NCBI GenBank assembly: GCA_964653485.1
Contig: CAZZFF010000115.1
Coordinates: forward strand, 1-20,317
Origin: CAVQND01 sp964653485
GTDB lineage: Bacteria; Verrucomicrobiota; Verrucomicrobiia; Limisphaerales; UBA8199
Direction: 5' to 3'
DNA: 20,317 bases
The position numbers were made by a program, and so were the translations under genes. Below, piece by piece: positions 6,740 through 15,173 of this stretch; the first letter of the stretch is position 1, and each line of letters opens with the position of its first letter. The notes under the pieces were generated by a model. It searched no databases and was not told the DNA's origin. It was given only the letters and a program-made list of their open reading frames with translations.

Positions 6740-7993
6740 TCACATGTTCGCAATGATATTCTCCCCAAACTCGGAGCACTTGATCTCGACGGCCCCTGCC
6801 ATCTGACGTGCGAAATCGTAGGTCACCCGCTTCGAGGCGATTGCGCCCTTGAGCCCCTTGAGAATAAGGTCCGCGGCCTCGGCCCATCCAAGGTAGCGGA
6901 ACATCATCTCACCGCTGAGCACCACGCTACCGGGGTTCACGCGGTCCTGGTTGGCGTATTTGGGGGCCGTGCCGTGCGTGGCCTCGAAGATGGCGTGGCC
7001 GGTGACGTAGTTGATGTTGCCCCCAGGCGCAATGCCGATGCCGCCCACTTGCGCGGCCAGGGCGTCGCTCAGGTAATCCCCGTTCAAGTTGAGCGTGGCG
7101 ATGACATCGAATTCCTCCGGGCGCGTCAGCACCTGCTGGAGCGTGATGTCGGCGATGGCGTCCTTGACGACGATGCCCTCCGGCAGCCTGCACCAGGGGC
7201 CGCCGTCGATTTCCACCGCGCCGAACTCGCGTTTGGCCAGTTCATACCCCCAATCACGGAACGCCCCTTCGGTGTACTTCATGATGTTGCCCTTGTGGAC
7301 AATCGTGACGCTCTTCCGCTTCTGGCGCACTGCGTAATCCAGAGCGGCGCGAACCAGGCGCTCCGAGCCGGGCCGGCTCACCGGTTTGACGCCGATGCCC
7401 ACCAGGTCCGGCGCCTCTTTGCCGAAACGGATCTTCTTGAGCGCCGCCGGCAACTCGCGCCCAATGAACTCCATGATCTTCTTCGCCTCCGGGCTGCCCG
7501 CCTGGTAATCGATCCCGGCGTAGATGTCCTCCGTGTTCTCACGGAAGATGACCATGTCGACCTTCTCCGGGCGCTTGACGGGCGAGGGGACACCTTGGAA
7601 GTACTGGACTGGGCGCAGGCAGACATAGAGATCGAGCATCTGCCGCAGTGCGACGTTGAGCGAACGAATGCCGCCGCCCACCGGCGTGGTCAGCGGCCCC
7701 TTGATCCCGACCCGGAATTCCTTGAATGCCTCGATCGTGTCCTCCGGCAGCCAGTTGTCGAACTTGTTCTTGGCCGTCTCGCCCGCAAACACCTCGAACC
7801 ACGCCACCCGCCGCCCGCCGCCGTACGCCTTCCGCACCGCGGCATCGAAAACTCGCTCGCTCGCCGCCCAGATGTCCGGACCGGTGCCGTCCCCGCGTAT
7901 AAACGGCAAGATGGGGTGGTCGGGAACGGCCAGGCGCCCGCTGTGAGCGGAAATCTTTTCCCCGGCTGGAGGCGTAATGTCTGTGTAAGCCAT
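6740..7993 (-). CDS. icd: NADP-dependent isocitrate dehydrogenase
   Basis: This enzyme oxidatively decarboxylates isocitrate to 2-oxoglutarate in the TCA cycle and makes NADPH. The 417 residues match the length of the E. coli type enzyme (416). Visible motifs are the phosphorylation and substrate loop GGGIRSLNVALRQ (Ser111, matching Ser113 of E. coli), the arginines of CLRPV, FRENTEDIYAG (Tyr158), Lys234 in HKGNIMKYTEG, metal-binding aspartates in NGDYLSDALAA (306, 310) and HGTAPKYANQD. Lys345-Tyr346 in that last motif is the pair that marks NADP rather than NAD use. The start is ATG 7991-7993; the ribosome binding site is weak. The gene lies 21 bases after dxs on the same strand and may be the last gene of that transcript. 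Confidence 0.97.
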   Translation of the reverse strand: MAYTDITPPAGEKISAHSGRLAVPDHPILPFIRGDGTGPDIWAASERVFDAAVRKAYGGGRRVAWFEVFAGETAKNKFDNWLPEDTIEAFKEFRVGIKGPLTTPVGGGIRSLNVALRQMLDLYVCLRPVQYFQGVPSPVKRPEKVDMVIFRENTEDIYAGIDYQAGSPEAKKIMEFIGRELPAALKKIRFGKEAPDLVGIGVKPVSRPGSERLVRAALDYAVRQKRKSVTIVHKGNIMKYTEGAFRDWGYELAKREFGAVEIDGGPWCRLPEGIVVKDAIADITLQQVLTRPEEFDVIATLNLNGDYLSDALAAQVGGIGIAPGGNINYVTGHAIFEATHGTAPKYANQDRVNPGSVVLSGEMMFRYLGWAEAADLILKGLKGAIASKRVTYDFARQMAGAVEIKCSEFGENIIANM

Positions 7994-8014
7994 GTTCAGT
8001 ATTCGTTCAGGAGG

Positions 8015-10027
8015 TTAAACGCGGCCGCTCGCCACCCAGTGCCCCGTCGCCTCGGCCGACGGGCCGGGGCCGGCGAATTCGGCTTTGACCCGGGTGACAA
8101 CGTTCCCGGCGGTCAGGCCGTATTTGGTCCGCAAGTCTCCAACCGAGCTGGCGTGCTCGATAAAACGGTCTGGCCAGCCGACCTGGATGACCGGCGTGGA
8201 GATGCGCTTCTCATTGAGCAGCTCCAGCACCGCGCTGCCGTAGCCTCCGGCAAGCACATGGTCCTCGAAAGTGACCAGCACTTCGGCCGTCCGCCCGAAA
8301 TGCTCCGTCACCGCGGCGTCCAGCGGCTTGAAAAAACGGGGATTGATGATCGCCACATCGTGGCCCTCCGCCGCGAGTTGGGCCGCGACGTCGCGCCCGA
8401 GGCTCATCATGTTGCCCAGGGGGAACAAGGCCACCTTCCGCCGCCCGTTATGCGCAAAGTCCTGGAGGACCTCCGCTTTGCCGATCTCCAGCAGGGCGGG
8501 TTGGTCCTTGATCGGCACCCCCATGGCCGGCCCGCGCGGGTAGCGGATGAACGTCGGATGCCGCTGCTTCGTGGCCGTGAACATCATGTCCACCAGTTCA
8601 TCCTCGTCTTTGGGCGCCATGCCGATGCAATTGGGCACCGGCCGGATGTAGCTGATGTCGAACAACCCATGGTGGGTCGGGCCGTCCTGCGGCGAGAGGC
8701 CCGCGCGGTCCATGCAGAAGATGACCGGCAGTTCCTGCAGCGCCGCGTCATGCACGATGCAGTCGTAAGCGCGCTGGAGGAAGGTCGAGTAGATCGCGCA
8801 GACCGGGTGAAAGCCCATGGTGGCCATCCCGCACGCGAACAGGACCGCGTGCTCCTCCGCGATGCCCACGTCGTAGTAGCGGTCGGGCATCGCCTTCTCC
8901 AGAATCTTGAGCCCGGTCCCGCTCGGCATTGCGGCCGTAATGCCCACGATGAATTTGTCGCGTTTGCAGAGGTTGACCATGGCCTGTCCAAAGACATCCT
9001 GCCAATTCGGCGGCGCGCCCGGTTTGGCGGGAAGGGTCGCGCCGGTATGGACGTCGTAAGGCCCAAGGCCGTGGAACTTCTCCGGGTTCTTCAGCGCCGC
9101 ATCGAACCCCTTGCCTTTGCGCGTGAGCACATGGATGACAATCGGGTGATCGCACGTCTTGGCAAACTCCAGCGTGCTGATGAGCAGCGGCAAGTCATGC
9201 CCGTCTATCGGGCCCAGGTAGCGCAGCCCCATCTCCTCGAAAATCAGGCTGCTCCCGTAGCCCCCGCGCCCGTCCGATTCCGCCGGCTTGGCGCTGGGCT
9301 GCAGGCCCACGTCCGTCAGCGCGCCCTTGAATCCTTCCTCGGCCTTGTGCGCCAGCCTCAACGCCACCTCGCCCTTGGGCAGGCGCCGGATGAACCTCTC
9401 GAAATCCCGCGCCAGCTTGTTGTAAGAGGGGTGCGTGATGAGCTTGTTCAGGTAGCTCGCTATGGCCCCGACGTTCCGGGCAATGCTGAACTCATTGTCA
9501 TTGAGCACGCCGATGAACCGTTTGGTCGTGTACGCCAGGTTGTTGAGCGCCTCAAAAGAAATTCCGTTGGTCAGGGCCGCATCCCCGAATATCGCGACCA
9601 CGTTCGCATCCGAGCCGACCCGGTCCCGGGCGGCGCAAATGCCCAGCGCCGCGGAGAGCGAGGTCCCCGCGTGAGCGGCCCCGTAGCAATCGTGCTCGCT
9701 CTCGCTCCGCAACGCGAATCCGCTGATGCCTCCCGTGCTCCGAATCGTGCGAAAACGCTCCCTCCGGCCGGTCAGCAGCTTGTGAACATAGCTCTGGTGG
9801 CTCACGTCCCACACCAGCTTGTCCTTGGGGGTGTCAAAGACCCGATGCAGGGCGATGGTGAGTTCGACCACGCCGAGATTGGGCCCCAGGTGTCCCCCGT
9901 TGCGGGCCAGGCCGGTGATGAGTTCCTGCCGGATTTCCTCCGCCAGGTCCTGCAGTTGGGCAAGGCTGAGCTTCTTGACTTGCGCCGGGGTGTCCACCGT
10001 GTCCAGGTATCGACTCATATCAGGCAT
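8015..10027 (-). CDS. dxs: 1-deoxy-D-xylulose-5-phosphate synthase
   Basis: This thiamine diphosphate enzyme joins pyruvate and glyceraldehyde 3-phosphate, the first step of the MEP route to isoprenoids. The 670 residues hold GGHLGPNLGVVELT (His46), WDVSHQSYVHKLLTGR (73-88), the cofactor region GDAALTNG to LNDNEFSI (148-182), LGPIDGHD (271-278), the catalytic GIAEEHAV (Glu391) and DRAGLSPQDGPTHHG (440-454). The usual GDG of the cofactor motif reads GDA, and WDVGHQ reads WDVSHQ; all other key residues are kept, so the enzyme is probably active and of a divergent subgroup. The start may be ATG at 10025-10027, overlapping xseB by 8 bases, or the in-frame ATG at 10016-10018. Placement beside xseB and xseA is common in bacteria. 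Confidence 0.96.
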   Translation of the reverse strand: MPDMSRYLDTVDTPAQVKKLSLAQLQDLAEEIRQELITGLARNGGHLGPNLGVVELTIALHRVFDTPKDKLVWDVSHQSYVHKLLTGRRERFRTIRSTGGISGFALRSESEHDCYGAAHAGTSLSAALGICAARDRVGSDANVVAIFGDAALTNGISFEALNNLAYTTKRFIGVLNDNEFSIARNVGAIASYLNKLITHPSYNKLARDFERFIRRLPKGEVALRLAHKAEEGFKGALTDVGLQPSAKPAESDGRGGYGSSLIFEEMGLRYLGPIDGHDLPLLISTLEFAKTCDHPIVIHVLTRKGKGFDAALKNPEKFHGLGPYDVHTGATLPAKPGAPPNWQDVFGQAMVNLCKRDKFIVGITAAMPSGTGLKILEKAMPDRYYDVGIAEEHAVLFACGMATMGFHPVCAIYSTFLQRAYDCIVHDAALQELPVIFCMDRAGLSPQDGPTHHGLFDISYIRPVPNCIGMAPKDEDELVDMMFTATKQRHPTFIRYPRGPAMGVPIKDQPALLEIGKAEVLQDFAHNGRRKVALFPLGNMMSLGRDVAAQLAAEGHDVAIINPRFFKPLDAAVTEHFGRTAEVLVTFEDHVLAGGYGSAVLELLNEKRISTPVIQVGWPDRFIEHASSVGDLRTKYGLTAGNVVTRVKAEFAGPGPSAEATGHWVASGRV

Positions 10028-10322
10028 CTTCCGCCACTCCGGGCGTCAACGGCTTGAGCTGCATCTCGCCCGCCGCATTCTTCTCGAGCTCTTGAATCTT
10101 CAACTCGGCCTCGGCCAGCTTCTCCTGGCAGACCCTCGCCAAACGCGTGCCTTCTTCATACTTGGCCAGCAAGGTCTCAAGCGCCAACTCTTCCGATTCC
10201 ATCGTCTCGACGATGGCTTCCAGCTTCTTCAAAGCTTCCTCGAAAGGCGGAGTTCCAGCTTTGGCGGGGTTGTTCTGGCCCGCGTTCTTAGGCGCACTCG
10301 GCACAAATAACAAACTAAACAC
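10020..10322 (-). CDS. xseB: Exodeoxyribonuclease VII small subunit
   Basis: This is the small helical subunit that binds the XseA large subunit to form exonuclease VII, which degrades single-stranded DNA. The core PPFEEALKKLEAIVETMESEELALETLLAKYEEGTRL is the classic family helix pair, followed by LARVCQEKLAEAELKIQELE. The predicted length is 100 residues, slightly long because of an extra N-terminal tail. I accept GTG 10320-10322 because a GGGGGA run lies just upstream; a second in-frame GTG eight or so codons ahead of the core would be an alternative. The gene begins 24 bases after the xseA stop and its stop overlaps the start of dxs, so all three are likely cotranscribed. Confidence 0.93.
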   Translation of the reverse strand: MFSLLFVPSAPKNAGQNNPAKAGTPPFEEALKKLEAIVETMESEELALETLLAKYEEGTRLARVCQEKLAEAELKIQELEKNAAGEMQLKPLTPGVAEDA

Positions 10323-10346
10323 AAATCCCCCGGCCCGTCCAGTGGG

Positions 10347-11762
10347 TTAATCCGGTTCCACCACGCTCGTTACCTCGCCCCTCTTCAGCCGCGTCTTCAG
10401 CCGCTGTCCGATCCGGGCGTCGTCTGCGCCGCGCAGGACGGCGCCCGTTTTGGCATCCAGGGTGATCGAGTAGCCGCGCGCCAGGACTTGCTCGGGTCCC
10501 AGGAGGCGGAGGCGAGCGGCGAGGGTCTGGAAACGGTTGGCGGACTCACGCAGGCGATGGACCGCCTGCTCGTGGAGCCGCTGCTCCGCCTGGCGCAAGA
10601 CCTGGCGCCGCTGCTTGAGCAGCAGGGCGGGACGCGCCCTGCCCAGCCGGTCCGAAAGGTTCTGCCAGGCCACGCGCTGCCGCCGGGCGCCCGCCTTGGC
10701 GGAGCGCAGCAGTCCGGCCTGCAGATCGTCCAGCCGCTGCAGCCAATCATCGATCCGGCGCCGCGGGTGCGCCCGGGCGAGCCGTTGGGAAACCAGCGCC
10801 AGGGCCCGTGCCTTGTCGGCCATCTGCTGCCCCGCCAACTGACGCATCCGCGCCCCCGCCTCGGCCAGAAACTGGCCGCTCGAGAACACCCCTTCGGTGA
10901 TGATCTCCGCCGCCGCGCTCGGAGTGGCCGCCCTCACATCGGCCACGAAATCGCTGATCGTGAAATCGATTTCGTGGCCGATCGCCGACACCACCGGCAG
11001 CGAGGAATCGAATATGGCGCGCGCCACCGCCTCTTCATTGAAAGCCCATAAGTCCTCCAGGCTGCCCCCGCCGCGGGTGACCAATATCAAGTCCAGGGCT
11101 TGGTGCCCTTGATTGGCCGTCAGTTGCGACGCGTGGAATTCATTCAGAAGCCGGATGGCGGCGGCGATTTCAGCAGCCGCCCCGTCCCCCTGGACGCGGC
11201 AGGGGGCCAGGACCAGTTCCAGACCGGGATTGCGGCGTTGGATGACGTGCAGCACATCGCGAATGGCCGCCCCCGTCGGCGAGGTCACCAGGCCAATGCG
11301 CTCCGCGTAACGGGGCAACGGACGCTTGCGCTCCGGGGCAAAGAGTCCCTCGGCGCTCAGCTTCTGCTTGAGCTTCTCGAAAGCGGCTTGCAGCGCCCCC
11401 AAACCCTGCATCTCGACCGCCATGACCCGCATCTGATACTGCCCGCGCGGCTCATAGACGGTCAGTTCGCCGCGCAGGTTCACCTTTCGCCCGTCCTTCA
11501 ACAATGACCGCTCCACCTTCGACTCGCCCCGGAACAAAACGCAATTCAACTGCGCCCCGGCGTCCTTGAGCGTGAAATAAATGTGCCCCGAACTCTGCGG
11601 ACGGAGGTTGGTGATCTCCCCGCTGACCCAGACCACGCCCACCTGCGCCTCGAGCAGACTCTTGATCTGCCGGGTCAACTCCGACACCGACAACACCTTG
11701 CGCGTCTGCTCCGGGGAGAACAGGTCGCCGAATTCCCATTGCGTTTTGACGGGCTTGGCCAT
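10347..11762 (-). CDS. xseA: Exodeoxyribonuclease VII large subunit
   Basis: This is the catalytic subunit of exonuclease VII, which cuts single-stranded DNA from both ends in repair and recombination. An N-terminal OB-fold covers roughly residues 24-120 (VSGEITNLRPQSSGHIYFTLKD, then LRGELTVYEPRGQYQM). The catalytic core has RIGLVTSPTGAAIRDVLHV (155-173), TRGGGSLEDLWAFNEE and PVVSAIGHEIDFTISDFVADVRAATPSAAAE. A long helical C-terminal part and the RGYSI segment near the end follow. The frame runs up to 11885, but ATG 11760-11762 (MAKPVKTQ) fits the family start and is preceded by AGAGGAG, which gives 471 residues. It starts 13 bases after the phosphodiesterase stop and is followed closely by xseB. 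Confidence 0.95.
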   Translation of the reverse strand: MAKPVKTQWEFGDLFSPEQTRKVLSVSELTRQIKSLLEAQVGVVWVSGEITNLRPQSSGHIYFTLKDAGAQLNCVLFRGESKVERSLLKDGRKVNLRGELTVYEPRGQYQMRVMAVEMQGLGALQAAFEKLKQKLSAEGLFAPERKRPLPRYAERIGLVTSPTGAAIRDVLHVIQRRNPGLELVLAPCRVQGDGAAAEIAAAIRLLNEFHASQLTANQGHQALDLILVTRGGGSLEDLWAFNEEAVARAIFDSSLPVVSAIGHEIDFTISDFVADVRAATPSAAAEIITEGVFSSGQFLAEAGARMRQLAGQQMADKARALALVSQRLARAHPRRRIDDWLQRLDDLQAGLLRSAKAGARRQRVAWQNLSDRLGRARPALLLKQRRQVLRQAEQRLHEQAVHRLRESANRFQTLAARLRLLGPEQVLARGYSITLDAKTGAVLRGADDARIGQRLKTRLKRGEVTSVVEPD

Positions 11763-11775
11763 CGCTCCTCTTGGA

Positions 11776-12561
11776 TCACCCGGCCAGCGCCTCAGAGACG
11801 CGCTGGATACCCAGGGCTTTCCCGGTGGTGTTGTCAATCTCCACGATCGCCCCCTGGAGCCGCACCTGCTTGCGCGCCACTTCAAATTTCTGCGGCATGT
11901 TCGTCATGAACCGCCGCAGCACCGGCTCGATCTCCCGTCCGATGATGCTCTCGTGCGGACCGGTGAACCCGGCGTCGCACAAGAAAGCCGTCCCGCCGGG
12001 CAGAATCTGTTCATCGGCCGTCTGCACGTGGGTGTGCGTCCCGATGATGGCGCTGACGCGGCCATCGAGCAGGCGCGCCATCGCGACTTTCTCCGAGGTC
12101 GCTTCCGCGTGGAAGTCCACGAAGATAATCTGCGTCGTCCGCCGGAGGCGCTCGACCTCGCCCAGGGCCGTCCGGAACGGGTCGTCCATCGGCGGCATGA
12201 ACGTCCGGCCTTGGAGGTTGAGAATAGCCACGGCGGGCAGGCCCTCGGCCTTGAAGAGGGTGCTCCCCTGGCCTGGCACGCCCGGCGGATAATTCATTGG
12301 CCGCACGAATCGTGGCTCCTGGTCGAGCAACTGCGTGACCTCCTTCTGGTCCCAGAGATGGTCCCCACTGGTGATCACGTCAACTCCACCGGAGAATATC
12401 TCCCCCGCCGTCCCCACCGTAATGCCCGAGCCCCCGGCGGAGTTCTCCCCGTTGGCCACCACCAGGTCGAGACGGTGTCGCTCCCGTAATCCGGGAACCA
12501 ACTCCGTCACCGCCCGCCGCCCGGGTTGCCCGACGATGTCACCGATGAAAAGCAAGCGCAT
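11776..12561 (-). CDS. YmdB family metallophosphoesterase
   Basis: This 261-residue protein belongs to the YmdB/TIGR00282 family, dinuclear metal phosphodiesterases that act on 2',3'-cyclic nucleotides in the cytoplasm. The metal ligands line up one by one with B. subtilis YmdB: Asp8 (FIGDIVG), Glu39-Asn40 (NGENSAGG), His68 (GDHLWD), His151 (DFHAEATSEK) and His176/His178 (GTHTHVQTAD). The odd point is Asp67 where the Bacillus protein has Asn67 in a GNH motif. The start is ATG 12559-12561 and the length is normal. It is the first gene of a compact run with xseA, xseB and dxs; YmdB-type genes are often near nuclease genes (rny in Firmicutes), so a role in RNA turnover or signalling is possible but not shown. 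Confidence 0.92.
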   Translation of the reverse strand: MRLLFIGDIVGQPGRRAVTELVPGLRERHRLDLVVANGENSAGGSGITVGTAGEIFSGGVDVITSGDHLWDQKEVTQLLDQEPRFVRPMNYPPGVPGQGSTLFKAEGLPAVAILNLQGRTFMPPMDDPFRTALGEVERLRRTTQIIFVDFHAEATSEKVAMARLLDGRVSAIIGTHTHVQTADEQILPGGTAFLCDAGFTGPHESIIGREIEPVLRRFMTNMPQKFEVARKQVRLQGAIVEIDNTTGKALGIQRVSEALAG

Positions 12562-12672
12562 GCGTCTGCACTATGCCCGAACTGGCCCGGTTGGGAAACC
12601 GCGAATTCTCGGCCCGGAATTTTCTCAGACCCGCCGCTCCCGCGTCCCGTCCCGGCCAGGCCCGCCTCGTGC

Positions 12673-13551
12673 TCACCCTTTCGGCGCTCGGCGCATGGTC
12701 CAAAACTCCCGGATTTCCCGGGCCAGCCCGGGGAAGAACGGGCTGCGCAGGGGATTGCGGATGTAGCTTAGCGCGCGTCCGACGGTCAGACGGACCAAAT
12801 GATGATACCAGCGCAGGCCATGTCGCGCGTAAACCCGAGCCAATTGCTGCCGGACTTTGTGGTAATACTTCACCGCGCCCATGTCCGGATGGACCGTGTA
12901 GTAGGTCTGCACTCGCGGCAGACAGCCGATCGCGTCGCCGCCGTCAACCACGCGCAGGTAGAATTCCACGTCCGGACACACTGAAAACTCCGGGTCGAAC
13001 TTCCCATGGCGCGCCAGACGTTGCCGCCAGCCGAAAAAAGTGCCGTGAACGACGGGAGAAACGAAATAACGAAGCGTCAGAATGCGCTTCGCGCTCCTGG
13101 GGGCTAACCCCCCTCGGTTCGTAATCAAACCGCGCCCCATCGACTTCCCGGACCCATCCACATAAAGCGCGTCGCCCCCGACGCCGATAACCTCGGGATG
13201 GGCCAGCAGGAACTCGACCGACTTCTCGACCGCGTCCGCCACGTAATAATCATCGCTGGCCTGAACGCCGATAATATCGCCGCGGGCAAGGTCGATGCCC
13301 TTGTTGGTGGCATAGACCTCTCCCCGATCAGCCTCCGAGACGAACCGCAGACGCGGGTCCGAGGCGGCAAGACGCTCCAGGATGGCCACCGTGTCGTCCT
13401 GGGACTTGCCGTCCATCACCACGCATTCCAGGTTCCGGTAGGTCTGGTCCAGAATGCTGCGCAAGCAGCGTTCCACGTACCGCCCGCGGTTGAGCGTGGG
13501 CACGATGACGGACACTAGCGGTTGCGCGGGACCGGACCGGTTCGTGGCCAT
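12673..13551 (-). CDS. Glycosyltransferase family 2
   Basis: This 292-residue protein has the GT-A fold of family 2 transferases, which move a sugar from a nucleotide donor onto cell-surface glycans. The start of the fold is VSVIVPTLNRGRYVERCLRSILDQT (residues 13-37), followed by VVMDGKSQDDT (44-54), the donor-binding region EADRGEVYATNKGI and the metal-binding motif ASDD (98-101). An acceptor-side segment FDPEFSVCPDVEFYLRVV carries the likely catalytic acid. No membrane helix is clear, though the C-terminus is basic with aromatic residues and may sit on the membrane. The start is ATG 13549-13551, with GGAG immediately before it, which is closer than ideal. It lies 111 bases upstream of the phosphodiesterase gene on the same strand. 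Sugar and acceptor are not known. Confidence 0.9.
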   Translation of the reverse strand: MATNRSGPAQPLVSVIVPTLNRGRYVERCLRSILDQTYRNLECVVMDGKSQDDTVAILERLAASDPRLRFVSEADRGEVYATNKGIDLARGDIIGVQASDDYYVADAVEKSVEFLLAHPEVIGVGGDALYVDGSGKSMGRGLITNRGGLAPRSAKRILTLRYFVSPVVHGTFFGWRQRLARHGKFDPEFSVCPDVEFYLRVVDGGDAIGCLPRVQTYYTVHPDMGAVKYYHKVRQQLARVYARHGLRWYHHLVRLTVGRALSYIRNPLRSPFFPGLAREIREFWTMRRAPKG

Positions 13552-13620
13552 CTCCGTTCGAGACCTTTGGAATCTCCTCTTGCCGGTCGCCTTCCCGGCT
13601 GGCCAACAGGAGGTTTAGAG

Positions 13621-13908
13621 TTACTTAACGCCGAGGATGGCGTCTTTCGCCGCTTTGGCCACGCGGAACTTTACCACCCGCTTCGCCGCTATCTTGATCG
13701 TCTCGCCCGTCGCCGGATTCCGCCCCATGCGCGCCTTGCGATTCACCAGCACCAGCTTGCCCAAACCGGGAATGGTGAACTTGTTCCGCGCCCCTTTGTA
13801 CGCCAGCGCCGCAAGTGCTTCCAGCGTCTCCGTCGCCTGTTTCTTCGTGATCCCAACAGTCTCGGCCAGAGATGCTGCAATCTGAGATTTTGTTAATGCT
13901 TTTGCCAT
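13621..13908 (-). CDS. HU family DNA-binding protein
   Basis: This small basic protein of 95 residues is a member of the HU/IHF family, which bends and compacts DNA. It begins MAKALTKSQIAASLAETVGITKKQATETLEALAAL (the two dimerising helices), then has FTIPGLGKLVLVNRKARMGRNPATGETIKIAAKRVVKFRVAKAAKDAI. The arm motif GRNPATGE (62-69) holds Pro65, the residue that intercalates into DNA in this family. The frame is open up to 13947, but the ATG at 13906-13908 gives the family's usual start and length and follows GGCGGA. It cannot be told apart as HU-alpha, HU-beta or IHF. It is divergent from the Ig-like secreted gene. Confidence 0.95.
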   Translation of the reverse strand: MAKALTKSQIAASLAETVGITKKQATETLEALAALAYKGARNKFTIPGLGKLVLVNRKARMGRNPATGETIKIAAKRVVKFRVAKAAKDAILGVK

Positions 13909-13999
13909 AATTCCGCCATGGGTAGCCTCAAATCCCTGTTTGCACAAGGGAAAAACACCAGCAATCGGAAAATGGCCAGCACTGCGCCTTATTTGAAGC

Positions 14000-14027
14000 T
14001 TGACATCATTCTCTTTTCTGATACATC
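14000..14027 (+). promoter_or_regulatory. Candidate promoter for the Ig-like secreted protein
   Basis: A perfect TTGACA (14000-14005) is followed after 16 bases by TACATC (14022-14027). The -35 is consensus; the -10 is weak. It lies 41 bases ahead of the start codon in the divergent region shared with the HU gene. Confidence 0.35.
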
Positions 14028-14067
14028 AGCCCGTGAAGAACACGATCACACTCAACGGAGGCGGAAT

Positions 14068-15159
14068 ATGCGAACTGTGTTACTCACGGGCTTCATTGCG
14101 GCCGGCCTTGCCTTTGGCGCTCTTGGCCAGGGGTGGTTCGACCTCGACAACTCGGAACTCGCTAATGGGGTCGCCGTCGACGCCCCGGGCAACTGGTACA
14201 ATGGCGTCTATGGCGTGGAAGTGTGGGCACTCAACGGCACAAACCAGGACCTCATAGATGCCTTGAATTACGGGTGCGTCGGCTTGGACAACGGCGGGTT
14301 CTTGTCGTCAAACGGGTTTTTTCTGCAGGCCACCTACGTTGGCCAGACCATGAAGGAGGGGACCATGACGCTCGGCACCTGCCTGATGCCGGACGTCCAC
14401 CCCGCCGGGGGCACCGTCACGCTCGCGCTGGTGGCCTGGAACACGGCCGCCCCGAGCTTCACGGCGTTTATCAACAGCTCAGGTGCCGACGCCCGCGCCG
14501 GCATCATCGCCTTCCCGCAGCCAACCTCGTATCCCGCCGGGAACAAGCCGCCGCCGGTGCCCCCGCCCTTGGCTTGGGGCGTAAGCAGAGACCTGCTTTT
14601 GTACGCCGACCTGTGCCCGCCGGCTATCGCCTCGCAACCGAAAGATACAACCGTCGTCCTGGGAGGCACGGCGGTCTTCAGCGTCCTGGTCGGCGAGGGT
14701 AACCTCTTGTGGCCGTTGCAATACCAATGGCTCTTCAATGGTAACGAACTCCCCGCCGCGGCCTACACTTCATCGGTCTCCACAAATGCGAGCTTTCCGC
14801 AGTTGAGAACCTATTCCCTCATCCTGACCAACGTCCAGTTGACCAATGCGGGCCAGTACTCGTTCCTCTTTACCAATTCCGTCTCCCTGATGGGTACTGA
14901 TTTCACGGTCAGTTCCAATGCCACGCTGAGCCTCACGTTCCCGCCGCCAAGCCTGTCCATCGCCCGCGCCGGCCAGGGTCTCACCCTCGCATGGCCCGTC
15001 TGGGCAACCAATTACGCCCTGCAACAGGCTCAAACCCTTTCCGCGCCCGGATCGACCTGGTCAAACCTGGCCGTCGCCCCGGTCACAGGCCCCAACGACC
15101 TCCACGTCACCTTCGACCCGGCCCCCGGAGACAAGTTCTACCGGCTCGAGAAGCAGTGA
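14068..15159 (+). CDS. Secreted protein with Ig-like domain and C-terminal FYRL tail
   Basis: This 363-residue protein starts at ATG 14068 after a GGAG site and has a Sec signal peptide (MRTVLLTGFIAAGLAFGALG, cut near GQG). The first part of the mature chain (about 20-165) is a beta-rich domain I do not recognise. A proline run (PPPVPPPLAWG) leads to an Ig-like domain starting PPAIASQPKDTTVVLGGTAVFSVLV, with YQWLFNGNELP and LTNVQLTNAGQYSFLFTNSV, the usual tryptophan and the D/N-AGxY pattern. The C-terminus (LAWPVWATNYALQQAQTL to KFYRLEKQ) matches the short domain that often ends verrucomicrobial surface proteins. The frame is open upstream to 13918 without support. The role is probably adhesion or extracellular binding. 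The gene converges on the DUF1080 gene with a gap of 14 bases. Confidence 0.82.
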   Translation: MRTVLLTGFIAAGLAFGALGQGWFDLDNSELANGVAVDAPGNWYNGVYGVEVWALNGTNQDLIDALNYGCVGLDNGGFLSSNGFFLQATYVGQTMKEGTMTLGTCLMPDVHPAGGTVTLALVAWNTAAPSFTAFINSSGADARAGIIAFPQPTSYPAGNKPPPVPPPLAWGVSRDLLLYADLCPPAIASQPKDTTVVLGGTAVFSVLVGEGNLLWPLQYQWLFNGNELPAAAYTSSVSTNASFPQLRTYSLILTNVQLTNAGQYSFLFTNSVSLMGTDFTVSSNATLSLTFPPPSLSIARAGQGLTLAWPVWATNYALQQAQTLSAPGSTWSNLAVAPVTGPNDLHVTFDPAPGDKFYRLEKQ

Positions 15160-15173
15160 CCAGATAGCCGCGA

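Noticed and set aside
6974..10057. Open frame of 1027 codons on the plus strand across icd, dxs and the end of xseB
   Set aside because: It lies antisense to well-recognised genes, has arginine-, histidine- and proline-rich composition typical of GC-rich antisense frames, and shows no domain.
13552..13620. Nested short complementarity (CTCCT/AGGAG and GCCGG/CCGGC) between the HU and glycosyltransferase genes
   Set aside because: Arms are only five bases with long spacers, and no T-run follows on the minus strand; too weak to call a terminator.
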